A stretch of DNA of 46,748 nucleotides, from assembly GCA_009602735.1 (NCBI GenBank), contig WELA01013780.1:79002-125749 (forward strand). The letters are read 5' to 3'. Made by a program: the position numbers and the translations under genes. Below, in pieces: positions 29,288-39,981 of this stretch; positions within the stretch are counted from its first letter, which is position 1, and every line of letters starts with the position of its first letter. The stretch comes from Mesotaenium endlicherianum (taxonomy: Eukaryota > Streptophyta > Zygnematophyceae > Zygnematales > Mesotaeniaceae). The notes beneath the pieces were generated by a model. That model was not told the origin of the DNA. It saw only the letters and a program-made list of their open reading frames with translations, and did not search any database.

Positions 29288-29420
29288 CACCACCACCAGT
29301 GGTTTGAGAATCCAGTTGGTCTCTGTCCCGCAGCAAAGACATTATGATTCTTTTGTCCTCCTGTTGGGACTGATACATGCTCGCCATTTGTGATTGCATT
29401 TGCACAAATAATGCTCCCAA
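29288..29420 (-). pseudogene. gag: displaced N-terminal Gag fragment of copy A1
   Basis: The minus strand matches A0 gag at 1856-1990 ([19 protein letters not shown] in A0). It is the part missing between the A1 capsid and its N-terminus. Further N-terminal sequence is lost, because at 29421 the sequence switches to the reverse transcriptase of family B. Confidence 0.8.
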
Positions 29421-31239
29421 AGGTGATGATGGTGAAAGGAAGTTCTGGACTGGCGATTGCCAATACAGGTGCCTGTGTCAACAGCTTCTTAATCTTCTCA
29501 AAAGCTTGCTGCTCCTTGTCACCCCATAGCCACTTCTCCTGCTGCTTTAACATGTCCGTGAGCGGCGCACACACCTTGGCAAATCCTTCAATGAAGCGTC
29601 GATAATAATCTGCCATACCGAGAAAACTCCTGAGGTGATGAATATCAGCAGGTACCGGCCAATCTCTGACTGCTTGCACCTTCTTCTGCTCCACCTTGAC
29701 TCCTTCAGCTCCCACTATATGTCCAAGAAATTTGACTTCATTGAGACAGAAGTCGCACTTGCTCATCTTCCCATATAGCTTCTGATCTCTCAAGGCCTCC
29801 AACACCTTCTTCAGATGCTCCACATGCTCTTTCAAGGTCTTCGAATAGATCAGGATGTCGTCCAAAAATACCACCACGAACTGGTCCAAATAGGATCTGA
29901 AGATACTATTCATGAGTCCCATGAATGTAGCAGGTGCATTAGTCAACCCAAAAGGCATGATCGTGAACTCGAATAAACCATAGCGAGTCCTGAAAGCAAT
30001 CTTCTGAACGTCTCCTTCCGCAATTCGTACCTGGTGATAGCCACTCCTCAAATCGATCTTCGAGAAATAGTTCGCCCCGACAAGCCTGTCAATCAACTCG
30101 TTTACTCGTGGAAGTGGGTACCTGTTCTTGATGGTGACCTTGTTGAGAGCCCGGTAGTCGACACACATCCTCATAGTCCCATCCTTCTTCTTCACAAATA
30201 AGACTGGCCCTGCAAATGGAGACTCGCTGGGTCGGATGAATCCCTTCTCCAACAACTCTGTCAGCTGCTTCTTCACCTCATCCAACTCCGCAAACGATTG
30301 TCGATAGGCGGGTCTCATTGGTGGCTTGCTCCCTGGTTCCAACTTGATCTTGTGCTCCATAGCTCTCTGTGGAGGTAATCCTGCAGGTAGCTCCTTAGGA
30401 AATACGCACTTGAACTCCTCCAACAGCGCCTTAATTTGGGCAGGCATCTCAGCAGGCTTCTTCTCTTGAGCAGTTGGGCTCTGCTCCTTCTGAGCAAGGG
30501 GATCAGACACCAGTACTTGCTCCTCCGGCGATGTACGTTTGCCCAGGCTGTTAGGATTCACGCTTGCTCCATCTGATGACCTGGTCAGGGCCACCGAAAC
30601 AAGGTACATCTCCTTCACCTGATTCGCCCTGCATAGCTTCTTAACTTGCAGGCTCGACAGAAGACAGTTACTTGTGGTCGTATCTACCTCCACCTGTTTC
30701 GCTGTCTCCATTCGACCATCACGCCCTTGGACTTTCACTTGTCCTGTGCTCCAGTGCACTTGAGGGTTGGCTTTCCTCAGCCATGGTCGGCCCAATATCA
30801 CCTCATGGTGACCTAACTCTGCCTGCTCCATAACTTCAGTACTCTGGTGCCCCGCTACTTCCACGTGAATAGCTTCCGTAGGTGCACCACACTTGAGTCT
30901 CTGCCCATTTGCCAAAATTGCCTCCTTAGACTCATAATGCTTTTGCACAGAGGTTCGCCACTCTTTCACCAGCTTCTTGTGCACAAAGTTTGCACTTGCG
31001 CCACTGTCGACCATACACTTCGCCTTGTTGCCGTCGACCACTCCTTCCACGATGATAGGCTTGTCAACATCTCGTCTTTCGCTTCTCGGCAGGCTCCTGG
31101 GGATAACCTCCTTGTGAGTTCTCGTCTTCACGCCAGTAGACACCCCAGAACGACTTACTGGCGTCCTCCTTTTTCCTGCTGTTGAGGTTGCTTCGCCTTC
31201 ACATGACAGTCTCGAGCCAGATGTCCAAGCTTGCCGCAA
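29421..31239 (-). pseudogene. pol: protease and reverse transcriptase of family B, 3'-truncated
   Basis: A single open frame from 31239 encodes protease ([20 protein letters not shown], then [14 protein letters not shown]) and a complete [75 protein letters not shown] (catalytic Asp-Asp), [15 protein letters not shown]. RNase H has only begun ([14 protein letters not shown]) when the sequence joins a family A gag fragment at about 29420. The frame overlaps the end of the family B Gag by about 85 bp in another frame, so Pol would need a frameshift. The coding part shows no internal stop and is younger or better kept than A1. Confidence 0.88.
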
Positions 31240-32202
31240 TTATAGCAGGGTCCTCTCGGCTTGAAATTCTGCTGCCTGCGCTGGTACTGCACAAGTCCCA
31301 ACTCCATGGGTACTGGACCTTGAACACTCGTGCTTGGCGCTTGAGATCCAAAGTGTCGATATCCTCCAAAGTTGTGGCTGCCCCACTGCCTCTGACTATA
31401 CTCCACAGCGTCGACCCTTGTTGCCAATGCCATCATTTCTCCAAGACTGGTAGGGTCCTTGAGCGCCACTTCCTTGGCCACAGTTGGCTTGAGTCCCCTC
31501 TTGAACTTGTCCATCATCTCTGACTCGTGCATGGATGGACATTAAAGTACCAGCTCGTTGAAGCGCAAAACATACTCCTGAACGCTTCCTCGCTAACGAA
31601 GGCGCACCAATAGATCTCGAGCGGTAGCCTCGGGTGCAATAGGTTGAAATTGCCTCTTCAAGCCTTCAAATAGCTGATTAACAGTAGCAGGAACTCCAGA
31701 CAGCTGCTCTTCTCGTTCATACCAAGCTCCAGCACTCTTCTGCAGCAAAGTTATGACAAAGGCGACTTGCCTGTCGGGCGTGAGCGCAGAATACTCCATA
31801 AATTTCTTCACTCCAAAAATCCATTGATGAACCGGCGGCGATCCACGNCGGCGGCAATCCACGCTCTCCAGTACAAACTTCAGGCTTAGGCGCACGCACT
31901 CCCGATACGGGTGGAATAACTGGTTGCACCACTGGATTAACGTGAATTGGTGGTACAACGGGTGCAGGTGCCGAACTCGTCGAAGCGGCGTTTCCAACAA
32001 CAACTCGCACCATTCTCTCCACCTCCGCGCGCATATTTTGTTGAAACTGGACATAGACTTCTCCTTCAATTGCATTCGCCATTTGCCTCAGCATCGCCTG
32101 CATTTCTTGTTGCTCTCTGGTCATCGTTGGTGCTGCTTGCTGCCCCGCGCGCTCAACATGCTCGACATGTTCGCCTCCTCCAGTTGCCGACTGCGACTCC
32201 AT
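31155..32202 (-). pseudogene. gag: Gag of family B, with an N gap and two stops
   Basis: It starts MESQSATGGGEHVEHVERAG at 32202, 24 bp inside the primer site. A Gln/Met-rich helix follows (TREQQEMQAMLRQMANAIEG), then a Pro/Val-rich linker to the N at 31848. The capsid part (FWSEEIYGVFCAH in one frame, IFGVKKFMEYSALTPDRQVA in the correct one) continues to LLVRLR-stop (TAG, about 31590). After a further TAA (about 31545) comes MHESEMMDKFKRGLKPTV and the zinc knuckle [14 protein letters not shown] (about 31215-31256). Extra bases at the N join explain the frame change between the two capsid readings. Confidence 0.82.
31848..31848. other. single N between 15-bp near-identical repeats
   Basis: The 15 bases left (31833-31847, CGGCGGCGATCCACG) and right (31849-31863, CGGCGGCAATCCACG) differ at one position. 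This looks like a second contig join with unmerged ends. Confidence 0.85.
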
Positions 32203-32225
32203 AATATAATATGCAAACTAGCCCA

Positions 32226-32237
32226 GCTCAGATACCA
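32226..32237 (-). promoter_or_regulatory. primer-binding site of family B (initiator tRNA-Met type)
   Basis: The minus strand reads TGGTATCTGAGC, two bases inside the LTR end. It differs from the plant initiator tRNA-Met site by one base. Confidence 0.85.
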
Positions 32238-32239
32238 GA

Positions 32240-32982
32240 TGAAAGGGGCAGAGTGCCCTAGTGGAAGCGTAGTAACTCACGAGGAAAGGAACTAGTTGCA
32301 ATCATACTAGAGAGTGCAGCGGCATATCACTAACAAAGCTTAGGAAAATTACTCAACATTTTGAGTAGCAAGAAACTGCTCACAAATGATGTAGGATGGA
32401 AGGCCTTGTCATTACAAACCCGTAGAAATTTACAGAAGTGAAAACTGATAAGAAACAAAGAAGTTATGCCTATTTTTAATTATCTGCCTAAATGCTTCTC
32501 TCTAGGAGGAAGCTACGGATTTTCCTTAGTGTTCGTCAAATCGTCCCTTCCAGAATATTCGTGAGTAAGCCAGATCAGTCTAATCTGACGTGTCGGGCCG
32601 AATTGACGTCCACATACATGCATCGACATTACTAGAATATTCTATCTTAGACGCGCTAGGCTAAACCGAAACTTCTAGGTAAATCGACCTAGTCGGCACT
32701 CCGCGTCAGCCGAACTTACGTGAAGGTTCGAGTTCATTCTAACGGGCCAGATCGCTTGAGGCTGTCGGTCAATCCGACGGTCGCACTCACCGCGAATGAA
32801 GGACAGTCGTCAACCGACCTCAAAACTAATTAAACTTGAGAAATCCGTAACTCTCTCAATACTTGACCAAATTCAATGACTTTTCATCAAAATGACCACA
32901 AACATGCACTCTATACTACTATACAATCAAAACATACTTTCATGAAACTCAAAAATGCACTTTATAAACTTATGACCTTACA
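32240..32982 (-). repeat. 5' LTR of family B (743 bp), minus strand
   Basis: It begins TGTAAGGTCATAAG at 32982 and ends CCCCTTTCA at 32240, next to the primer site. The second copy is on the plus strand at 38735-39471, lacking its last 9 bases. The LTR starts immediately after GGTTA (32983-32987, read on the minus strand) in the A2 integrase. The matching GATTA follows the LTR terminus at 36717. Confidence 0.92.
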
Positions 32983-34227
32983 TAACCCCTCCCAATGATA
33001 ATGTTTTGCCAGTTTGCCAACAATTTTGGCCTGCCCCAAATGCCCACCCAGTAAACTGTCATGTGCTTGACTCAATAAAGGGACCTTATTTCCAAGTTAT
33101 TTGGAATGACCAGCTTCAGCCTGCCTGAAGTGGTTTCCGTCACCCAGACCCCTCCCTTAAGCTTATACCCGAGTGCAATAGCACGACACATACCAGTAGT
33201 GGGGCTGGGCTCAAATGTTGGGTCCGAAAGGTAGGCTTTCCTAAGTTGTTCAAGGAACAACTTTTTCACCTTTAGTGAAGTGAGTGCACAAAGGACTTTA
33301 TTTACAGCATGCTGACTAAAGTTCCTTCCTTGCAAGTCAGGTCTTCTAGAGAGTGCATCAGCAGGATTCAACTTCCCTGGTTTGTAGTCGATCTGGACTT
33401 GGAACTGCTCCAGCATCTGGCTCCAGCGGTTCTCCCTCTTCGACAGCTTGGACTTCTTGCGAAAGTGAGTCAGAGCTAGATGATCTGTAATCACCTTAAA
33501 GGCCTTACCATGTAAGTATGCTCTCCACTGTTTGAGCACATGAATGATAGCTAGCAGCTCTTTATCATGCACTGAGTAATTAATCTCCGCTGGATTAAAT
33601 TTCATAGACTCATACAACACAGGATGCCACTCCTGCCGTACCTTACCATCCTTTGTGGTTTTGTCAGCAGGCTGCAACAAAATAGCACCCATGGCAAAAT
33701 CAGAGGCATCAGTGACCACCTGCACCGGTTCGCTGGGGTCATACACAGCTAGCACTGGGGCAGAACAAAGAGCATCTTTAAGGGTCTGGAAGGCAGCCTG
33801 CTGCTCTTCCCCCCACACATACCCGATGTCTTTCTTAGTAAGGTCAGTCAGTTTACTGGCCTTTGTGGAATAATTCTCAATAAATCTCCTATAGTAGTTA
33901 GCCAACCCGAGGAAGGATCTAACTTCAGAGACAGACTGTGGTACTGGCCAGTCCCTTATGGTCTGGACTTTCTTAGGATCCACACTGATGCCTTCTTTAC
34001 TGACAACGTGGCCTAAGAATTCAATACTTTCCTTAAAGAAATCACACTTGCTCATTTTAGCATATAAGTGATTTTTTCTCAGAGTGTCCATGACTGTCTT
34101 TAAATGTTAAGTGTGCTGAGCTTCATCTTTAGAGAAAATTAAGATATCATCCAGGAAAACTTGCACAAACTTATCCAAATAAGGTCTGAAAATGTCAATC
34201 ATAGCACCCATGAAGGTAGCAGGAGCA
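32983..34227 (-). pseudogene. pol: RT end, RNase H and integrase start of family A copy A2
   Basis: The minus strand encodes [13 protein letters not shown], a TAA near 34107, then from 34091 [34 protein letters not shown], RNase H with [14 protein letters not shown] and [25 protein letters not shown] and [13 protein letters not shown], so all RNase H acidic residues are present. It goes on toward the integrase zinc region, loses the frame near 33072 by a one-base deletion, and ends at HYHWEGL, where the family B LTR begins. The rest of the integrase reappears at 36717 on the other strand. Confidence 0.87.
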
Positions 34228-34228
34228 N
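34228..34228. other. single N between 21-bp near-identical repeats
   Basis: 34207-34227 and 34229-34249 are both CCCATGAAGGTxGCxGGAGCA with two differences. Collapsing them would rejoin the RT motif [10 protein letters not shown]. This is the third join of the same kind. Confidence 0.85.
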
Positions 34229-34520
34229 CCCATGAAGGTCGCGGGAGCATTAGTCAGTCCAAATGGCATCACATTGAACTCATAGTGTCCATAACGTGTG
34301 CGGAAGGCAGTCTTGTGTCCATTCCCCTCAGCAATTCTGATTTGATGATAACCACTCTTGAGATCTATCTTACTGAACACCTTAGCACCAGACAGGGTAT
34401 CAAGCAAGTCCTTGATCCTGGGTAAAGCATACTTGTTCTTTACTGTAATTCTGTTCAGGGCTCTGTAATCCACACATATTGCCATCCTCTTATTAACAAA
34501 TAGGATGGGTGCGCCGTAAG
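34229..34520 (-). pseudogene. pol: reverse transcriptase fingers and palm of copy A2
   Basis: The minus strand gives [59 protein letters not shown] and PATFM. The upstream end, where relatives have SPYDARIIFLKKKDG, is cut by a solo LTR at 34526-35018. Confidence 0.87.
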
Positions 34521-34525
34521 GTGAT

Positions 34526-35018
34526 TGTAGTGAAACAGATAGATAAAGTACTTAGTAAAACAGAATACTTTATCTATTCAAGACAAGGATATTTGAACAC
34601 TTCTTGAAAGAGAGATGGCTTCTTGAAAGTTAATATATTTCTGGATTTTGGCAAGTACAAGAGTGATTCTCGAATGTCTTTCTATGTTCTAGCTCTTGTT
34701 TATATACTTGCTAAATAAGTAATTTCTAGGAAGGTGTATGTTGATGTGTTGGCACCCAACACATCCCAAAACTTGCCACCTCTTTCTAGAATAATGTACA
34801 CATGTCCTTTTGACCTAAAAATGGCACATTTGACTTTTGCCACGTGGAGTTCTTCTAGGTCTTTCCTCTAACTTCAAAAATGCCTTAGAAGGTTCAAAGA
34901 ACATGAACCAAGTTACTAGAGTACCTATTCACACTTGACTCCACACAATACTACTCCAAATATATTTGAAAACACTAAAATATATGCAAACTAGTATATA
35001 ATAACTCAAATCACTACA
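34526..35018 (+). mobile_element. solo LTR (493 bp) in A2 RT with target duplication GTGAT
   Basis: It starts TGTAGTGAAAC and ends AATCACTACA, with perfect 8-bp inverted ends TGTAGTGA/TCACTACA. GTGAT flanks it at 34521-34525 and 35019-35023. The interior is AT-rich, with a TATA-like stretch (TTATATACTTGC) near 34701. It is unlike the other LTRs here. The size and ends would suit a Ty1/copia solo LTR, and orientation is not known. It could also be another short element with TG...CA ends, but the 5-bp duplication supports an LTR. Confidence 0.85.
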
Positions 35019-35955
35019 GTGATTTACTGGGAGAAATATAACCATTTTCCTCAAGCTCTGCAATCTGTGTTTTTAATTCTTTGCTCTCCACATAAGACAA
35101 GCCGTAAGTGTGTTGCCAACGTGGCTGACTCCCAGGTAATAAATCAATCCTATGATCTACTTCTCTCTTAGGGGGTAGTCCTGGAGGCATATTAAATACA
35201 TCCGTGTACTGAGCAACAATTTTTGCAGCAGTAGGGTGCTCCGGAGGGCTTGCCTTTTTCTCCACCACTTCTTCAGGTTGAGGAGATACCTCTCTTAGCA
35301 GCGGACAGAACATTCTGTCTTCCTTCTGGTTCCAGCTTTTGACGAATTCCATTGCATTCAGCAACTTGCATCCTTCTAGAAGCCTCTTCTTTTCCTTCAT
35401 TTGCCATCCACACAGGACAAGAGGAAGAGCACTAGTGGGTGCCAAATCAGTCTGTCCATCACTGGCTCCTCTCACTTTAACTGTACCTCTGCTCCAACAC
35501 TCTTCAGCTTGATATCTATTAAGCCAGGACCTGCCTAGCACGAGATCATAAAAGCCAGTGTTGAGTACCTCAAATGTAAGCGTTTTAGTTAGAACTGCAA
35601 TGCCAGAACCTAACTGGACCTCAATAGGCTTAGTTATAACTCCTCTCGGGATACTTGAGGCATCTCCAAGGAATATCTTTCTATTTCCTTGGGTGACAGT
35701 ACGCAGCCTTAGCCGCTTAACTAAGTCCTTGTGGATAAAAGTATGTGACGCCCCTCCGTCAACAAATGCCCTCACCTTCCTACCTGCAATGATGCAATGC
35801 AGTAGGATAGGGGGGACTGTCTTCTCCTGACTTTCGCATTGTTCTTCTGAATTAGCAAAGAAATGTTGGACATCAGGTGGAACAAGAGCATCCAGAGTGT
35901 ACACTCTCTGGATGTCTATATTGCTGATGGTCTCCTTTATCTGGTTGTCAGGCAT
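35019..35955 (-). pseudogene. protease and pre-RT region of family A copy A2
   Basis: The frame is open from MPDNQIKETISNIDIQRVYT at 35955 through protease (AFVDGGASHTFIHKDLVKRL; LGRSWLNRYQAEECWSRG) and the pre-RT segment TYGLSYVESKELKTQIAELE. It breaks off in SPSKSL, where the solo LTR entered. It is the best match to the A0 protease at 1-897. No stop occurs before the insertion. Confidence 0.87.
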
Positions 35956-36059
35956 GCATAGTGAATCCAGTTCAGCAGGACCCGTAATACGTGCTACGAG
36001 GGCAGCTGAAGACGACTCACTATCTCTAGCATCCTCACAGTCAGTAAACTAGATTACTG

Positions 36060-36701
36060 ACTGTTGCTGTCTTTTAAAGGCTGGTCTTTTCTCTCGACCT
36101 TCGGAAGGTGCTTGACTGGACACTGTTCTCTGTAGTGGCCCGACTGCTGACAATGGTAGCGGATTTTGATGAGGCTGGTCTCGGCTTAGTCCTACCACCA
36201 CCTCTTCCATAGCCGCCTCGAGAGCCACCTCCTCTACCTCTAGACTGTATAGCATTATACTCATACTCGTACTCATCACCCTGATCATCCTCAGCCTGGT
36301 CTCCATCAATTGCATTGTAGGAACCGTGGGGCTTTTTGAAAATCTTAGACACCAAAGCATCGCTCTGGCGCTTGTGATTGAACTGCTGCTGATCCCAGGC
36401 ATCAGCATCCTGGATCAAGTCAGCCAGTTTGTCATACTTCTTCTCAGCAAAATGACCAGAGACTTCGGATTTCAAGCCATACCTGAAGCATGCTATCCTA
36501 TACCGTTCTGGCAAGTCTGGCTGTTTCATCATGTTCTCCTGGAACTTTTGAGCAAACTCAGCAAATGAAGTGGTCTGCTTCAGTGTCAGGGAGATCATCG
36601 CATAGATAGCTTTCTCCTGCTGGTTGATGACGTCAAACTTCTCATGCAACTTCTCGACAAACTCTACCCACGTAGGGTCACCGAGTTGCCGAGCCTTACG
36701 C
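36060..36701 (-). pseudogene. gag: C-terminal Gag of family A copy A2, zinc knuckle lost by frameshift
   Basis: The capsid end is well kept (MHEKFDVINQQEKAIYAMIS, FAQKFQENMMKQPDLPERYR), followed by RGRGGGSRGGYGRGG. A four-base deletion near 36157-36160 relative to A0 then shifts the frame, so the CCHC knuckle is replaced by SKSATIVSSRATTENSVQ. The upstream side ends at 36701-36704, where a foreign block begins. About 350 bp of gag present in A0 (about 1653-2000) are missing between this part and 39472. Confidence 0.87.
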
Positions 36702-36716
36702 TCTCTGCCCCTTTCA

Positions 36717-37846
36717 GATTACCTCGGAAGGTCTTGAAATACGTTAAGTCCTGTGACCAGTGTCAAAAGAATAAGTCTAGGCACACACCACCGGGGGGCC
36801 TCTTACAACCGCTGCCCATCCCAGCTGGCCGCTGGGAAACAATATCCATGGACTGGGTGGTCACACTGTCACGAACTGCCAATGGGCATGATTCGATATC
36901 GGTAGTCGTGGATAAATTGACAAAAATGGTCATTTTCATCCGCACAACTGTCAAAGTAACTGCCCTCGAAACAGCGAGACAGTTCTACAGCCATGTAGTA
37001 TGCCAACATGGGCTACCCTTTAATATAATCTCAGACAGAGACTCAAAATTTACCTCTAAATCTTGGAGAGCTTTATTGGGATTAATGGGAGTCAAGCAGC
37101 TGCTCAGCACAGCAAACCACCCTCAGACTGATGGGCAGACTGAAAGAACTGACCGAGTTCTGCAAGAGGTGCTGAGAGTCTATATTAACCAAAAACAAGA
37201 TAATTGGGATGACCTGTTACCCCAAATCCAGTTTGCGGTCAACAGTGCGGTGCACGCGTCAACGGGCAAGACTCCTTTTGAACTAAGCCTGGGTAGAGTC
37301 TCTAAGTCTCCTTTAGATGTCCTAGGGGAGTCTTTAACTCACCCTGAAGGGATTGACAATCTGATCTCCCTCCAGTTAACTCAGGAGTTTGCTGACACCC
37401 TGTCAGAAGTCCAGCAGAACCTGCACAAAGCCCAAGACAACCAACAAAAGTACGCTAATCAGCGTCGTCGAGAGCTGACCTTTTCTAAGGGCGATTTGGT
37501 CAAACTGCATTCTCAGCACTTGTACCTCCCTGGTGTGGTCAAGAAAAAGCTTGGTCCTGTCTGGGTCGGTCCATATTCGGTGGTGCGCCGTGTCGGTCAG
37601 AACGCTTACAAACTGAACATGTCAGCAGAATATAAGGGTCACCCGGTCTTTAATGTTTCCTTCCTTGAACCATACATCAAAGGGGACACACTGTTCACAG
37701 GTCATTTACCTGTCCAACCGGGACTGGTCCCCGCTATCCGGGACGGTGACCCTGAGAATTATGAGGTTAAGGAGATTTTAGACGCGCGCTCGGTCCGTCG
37801 ATCGTCTAAATATGTCATGAAGTACCTCATTCGATGGAAGGGTTAG
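36717..37846 (+). pseudogene. int: family A integrase core and partial chromodomain
   Basis: The frame is open from the zinc-binding SCDQCQKNKSRHTPPGG through the core: Asp in ISMDWVVTLSRT, Asp in IISDRDSKFTSKSWRAL, Glu in HPQTDGQTERTDRVL, so the D,D,E triad is complete. The C-terminal domain (KGDLVKLHSQHLYLPGVVKK, then FNVSFLEPYIKGDTLFTGHL) leads into a chromodomain start (NYEVKEILDARSVRRSSKYV, then LIRWKG). The chromodomain stops there at a TAG, where family B integrase begins. The upstream zinc-domain His region is on the far side of the family B element (33000-33060, minus strand). Chromodomains guide integration to marked heterochromatin. Confidence 0.88.
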
Positions 37847-38747
37847 GTTCACTAGCAACTTTTGGCGGTCATTGTTTACTGTGATGGGGACCAAGCTGAG
37901 TATGAGCACTTCCTATCACCCTCAAACAGACGGGCAGAGTGAGAGGCTCAACAGAACTCTGCAAGAGGTGCTCAGGAGTTTCACTACAGAGGACCCTTCA
38001 AAGTGGGACAAGAAGTTGCCAGGATTGGAGTTTGCCTACAACAACAGCATGCAGGGATCCACCAAGCAGTCACCATTTGCTACGGTTTATGGGCGAGAAG
38101 TATATCATCCAGGGAACATCTTGTTGGAGAGGGCCAAGGAGACTCAAATTCCTACTACACAAGCTTTCATGGAGCAGATGGCCAAGACTTGGGATATGGC
38201 GAAGACGTGTATTCGGAAGGCACAGGAGGATCAGGGCAAGTATGCCAACAAGCACAGGAGGGAAGTGACGTTCCATATGGGTGACAAAGTACTCTTGTCA
38301 ACAGAAAATCTACCTTTCACAGGCAAGAGGAAATTGCGGGCACGGTTTACAGGTCCCTTTGTAGTGCTCAAGTAGGTGAATCCAGTGGCCTACAAGTTGG
38401 AACTTCCTTCAGGCTGGCGTATCCATGATGTGTTCCATGTCAGTTGTTTGCGGCCATACGTTGACCCGAACGAAGGACATCCGGGACGACTACCCACACC
38501 GCCCCCACCGGTCGAGATCAATGACGTATTGGAGTATGAAGTGGAGGCAATTGTCGACGATCGACGAGTCAAGCGAGGTCAACGACTTGTTCAAGAGTAT
38601 CTGGTCAAGTGGAAAGGCTACCATGCGGACGACAACACTTGGGAGCCAGAGGCCAACTTGACTCATTGTAAGAGTAAGTTGAGGCGTTATCTGCAGAATG
38701 CGTCGAGGACGTCGCATCTTGAGAAGGGGGATAATGTAAGGTCATAG
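37847..38747 (+). pseudogene. int: family B integrase C-terminal half with complete chromodomain
   Basis: Reading from FTSNFWRSLFTVMGTKL the frame holds the catalytic Glu in HPQTDGQSERLNRTL, the C-terminal GDKVLLSTENLPFTGKRKLR, a TAG at 38373 ([18 protein letters not shown]) and [20 protein letters not shown] complete chromodomain follows: [40 protein letters not shown]. Aromatic positions of the methyl-lysine cage type can be seen (Tyr, Trp, Trp). The first catalytic Asp and zinc domain are missing because the segment starts mid-core. The ORF overlaps the LTR start by a few codons. Confidence 0.87.
38721..38734 (+). promoter_or_regulatory. polypurine tract of family B
   Basis: GAGAAGGGGGATAA directly precedes the LTR start TGTAAGG at 38735. 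Plus-strand DNA synthesis would begin here. Confidence 0.85.
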
Positions 38748-39471
38748 GTTTATAAAGTGCATTTTTGAGTTTCATGAAAGTATGTTTTGATTGTATAGTA
38801 GTATAGAGTGCATTTTTGTGGTCATTTTGATAAAAAGTTCATTGAATTTGGTCAAGTATTGAGAGAGTTGCGGATTTCTGAAGTTTAATTAGTTTTGAGG
38901 TTGGTTGACGACTGTCCTTAATTTGCGGTGAGCGCGACCGTCGGATTGACCGACAGTGTCGAGCGATCTGGCCCGTTAGAATGAACTCGAACCTTCACGT
39001 AAGTTCGGCTGACGCGGAGTGCCGACTAGGTCGATTTACCTAGAAGTTTCGGTTTAGCCTAGCGCGTCTAAGATAGAATATTCTAGTAATGTCGATGCAT
39101 GTATGTGGACGTCAATTCGGCCCGACACGTTAGATTAGACTGATCTGGCTTACTCACGAATATTCTGGAAGGGAAGATTTGACGAACACTTTGGAAAATC
39201 CGTAGCTTTCTCCTAGAGAGAAGCATTTAGGCAGAAAATTATAAATAGGCAGAACTTCTTTGTTTCTTATCAGTTTTCACTTCTGTAAACTTCTACGGGT
39301 TTGTAGTGACAAGGCCTTCCATCCTACATCATTTGTGAGCAGTTTCTTGCTATTCAAAATGTCAAGTAGTTTTCCTAAGCTTTGTTAGTGATATGCCGCT
39401 GCACTCTCTAGTATGATTGCAATTAGTTCCTTTCCTCGTGAGTTACTACGCTTCCACTAGGGCACACTCTG
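38735..39471 (+). repeat. 3' LTR of family B, plus strand, lacking its last 9 bp
   Basis: It matches the reverse complement of 32240-32982 along its length with scattered differences, beginning TGTAAGGTCATAGG. It stops at CACACTCTG and runs into family A gag. The missing terminus CCCCTTTCA is found at 36708-36716. A TATA-like ATTATAAATAGG lies near 39240. Confidence 0.92.
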
Positions 39472-39954
39472 AGGTGGGAGTCTAGCAAATGCAGCAGTAG
39501 CAGTGGCATTTACTCGCTGAGTAGTGTCCTCAACAGTCCCTCTCGCTCCTCCTGCAGCAATTCCTGTCGCATTCAGCCGGTCACAAATTTGACATAGAGG
39601 CACATTGAGTTGTACAGCAAGAGGTGGGTTCAGACTATTGGCCCTTGCTGCCATAAGTTCTTCGACAGTGCGCTCGTCCGCTGGCTGTTCTTCCCTTCTT
39701 TCTGAAACTTCAGCAGCTTTTGCTAATCGTTCGGCTTTTTATCTAATTCTTTCCTCCTCAGCCTGCTGTGCTGCGACTGCAGCAATAGCAGCTGCCTCAT
39801 CTGCAGCCTCTCTAGCTGCAGTATCTGCCACTGCTTCAGAATAGGTACGGGTTCCCGCTACATGGCTTTCAGCTTATTTTTGACATTCTCGTTATCCTGA
39901 TTCTCCATGTCTCGGGAGTTGCTAGCTTGAGACCTTGTCCTTACTATACAAAGA
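39472..39954 (-). pseudogene. gag: N-terminal Gag fragment of copy A2 with lost start codon
   Basis: The minus strand matches A0 gag residues 1 to about 155 (NVPLGQIRDRLNAAGIAA in A0; here NVPLCQICDRLNATGIAA). The ATG of A0 (position 2474) corresponds to ATA here, so the start is gone, and there are stops inside. It is cut at 39472 by the family B LTR of the inserted block. Confidence 0.82.
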
Positions 39955-39968
39955 AGATTGTGATAACT

Positions 39969-39980
39969 GCTCCAATACCA
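39969..39980 (-). promoter_or_regulatory. primer-binding site of A2
   Basis: The minus strand reads TGGTATTGGAGC, one base inside the LTR. It is two bases from the plant initiator tRNA-Met site and one from the A0 site. Confidence 0.8.
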
Positions 39981-39981
39981 C

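Larger units (their letters stand above)
36702..39471 (+). mobile_element. inserted block with circularly permuted retroelement order
   Basis: The block sits inside the minus-strand A2 gag. In plus-strand order it holds the last 14 bp of the family B LTR (CTCTGCCCCTTTCA, 36703-36716), GATTA, the family A integrase from LPRKVLKYVKSCDQC to a cut chromodomain (37846), then the family B integrase C-terminus, the polypurine tract and the family B LTR without its last 9 bp. CTCTG occurs at both ends. Joining its ends would restore the order family B integrase, 3' LTR, target site, family A integrase. That is the order expected at the downstream side of the family B insertion in A2. Confidence 0.75.
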
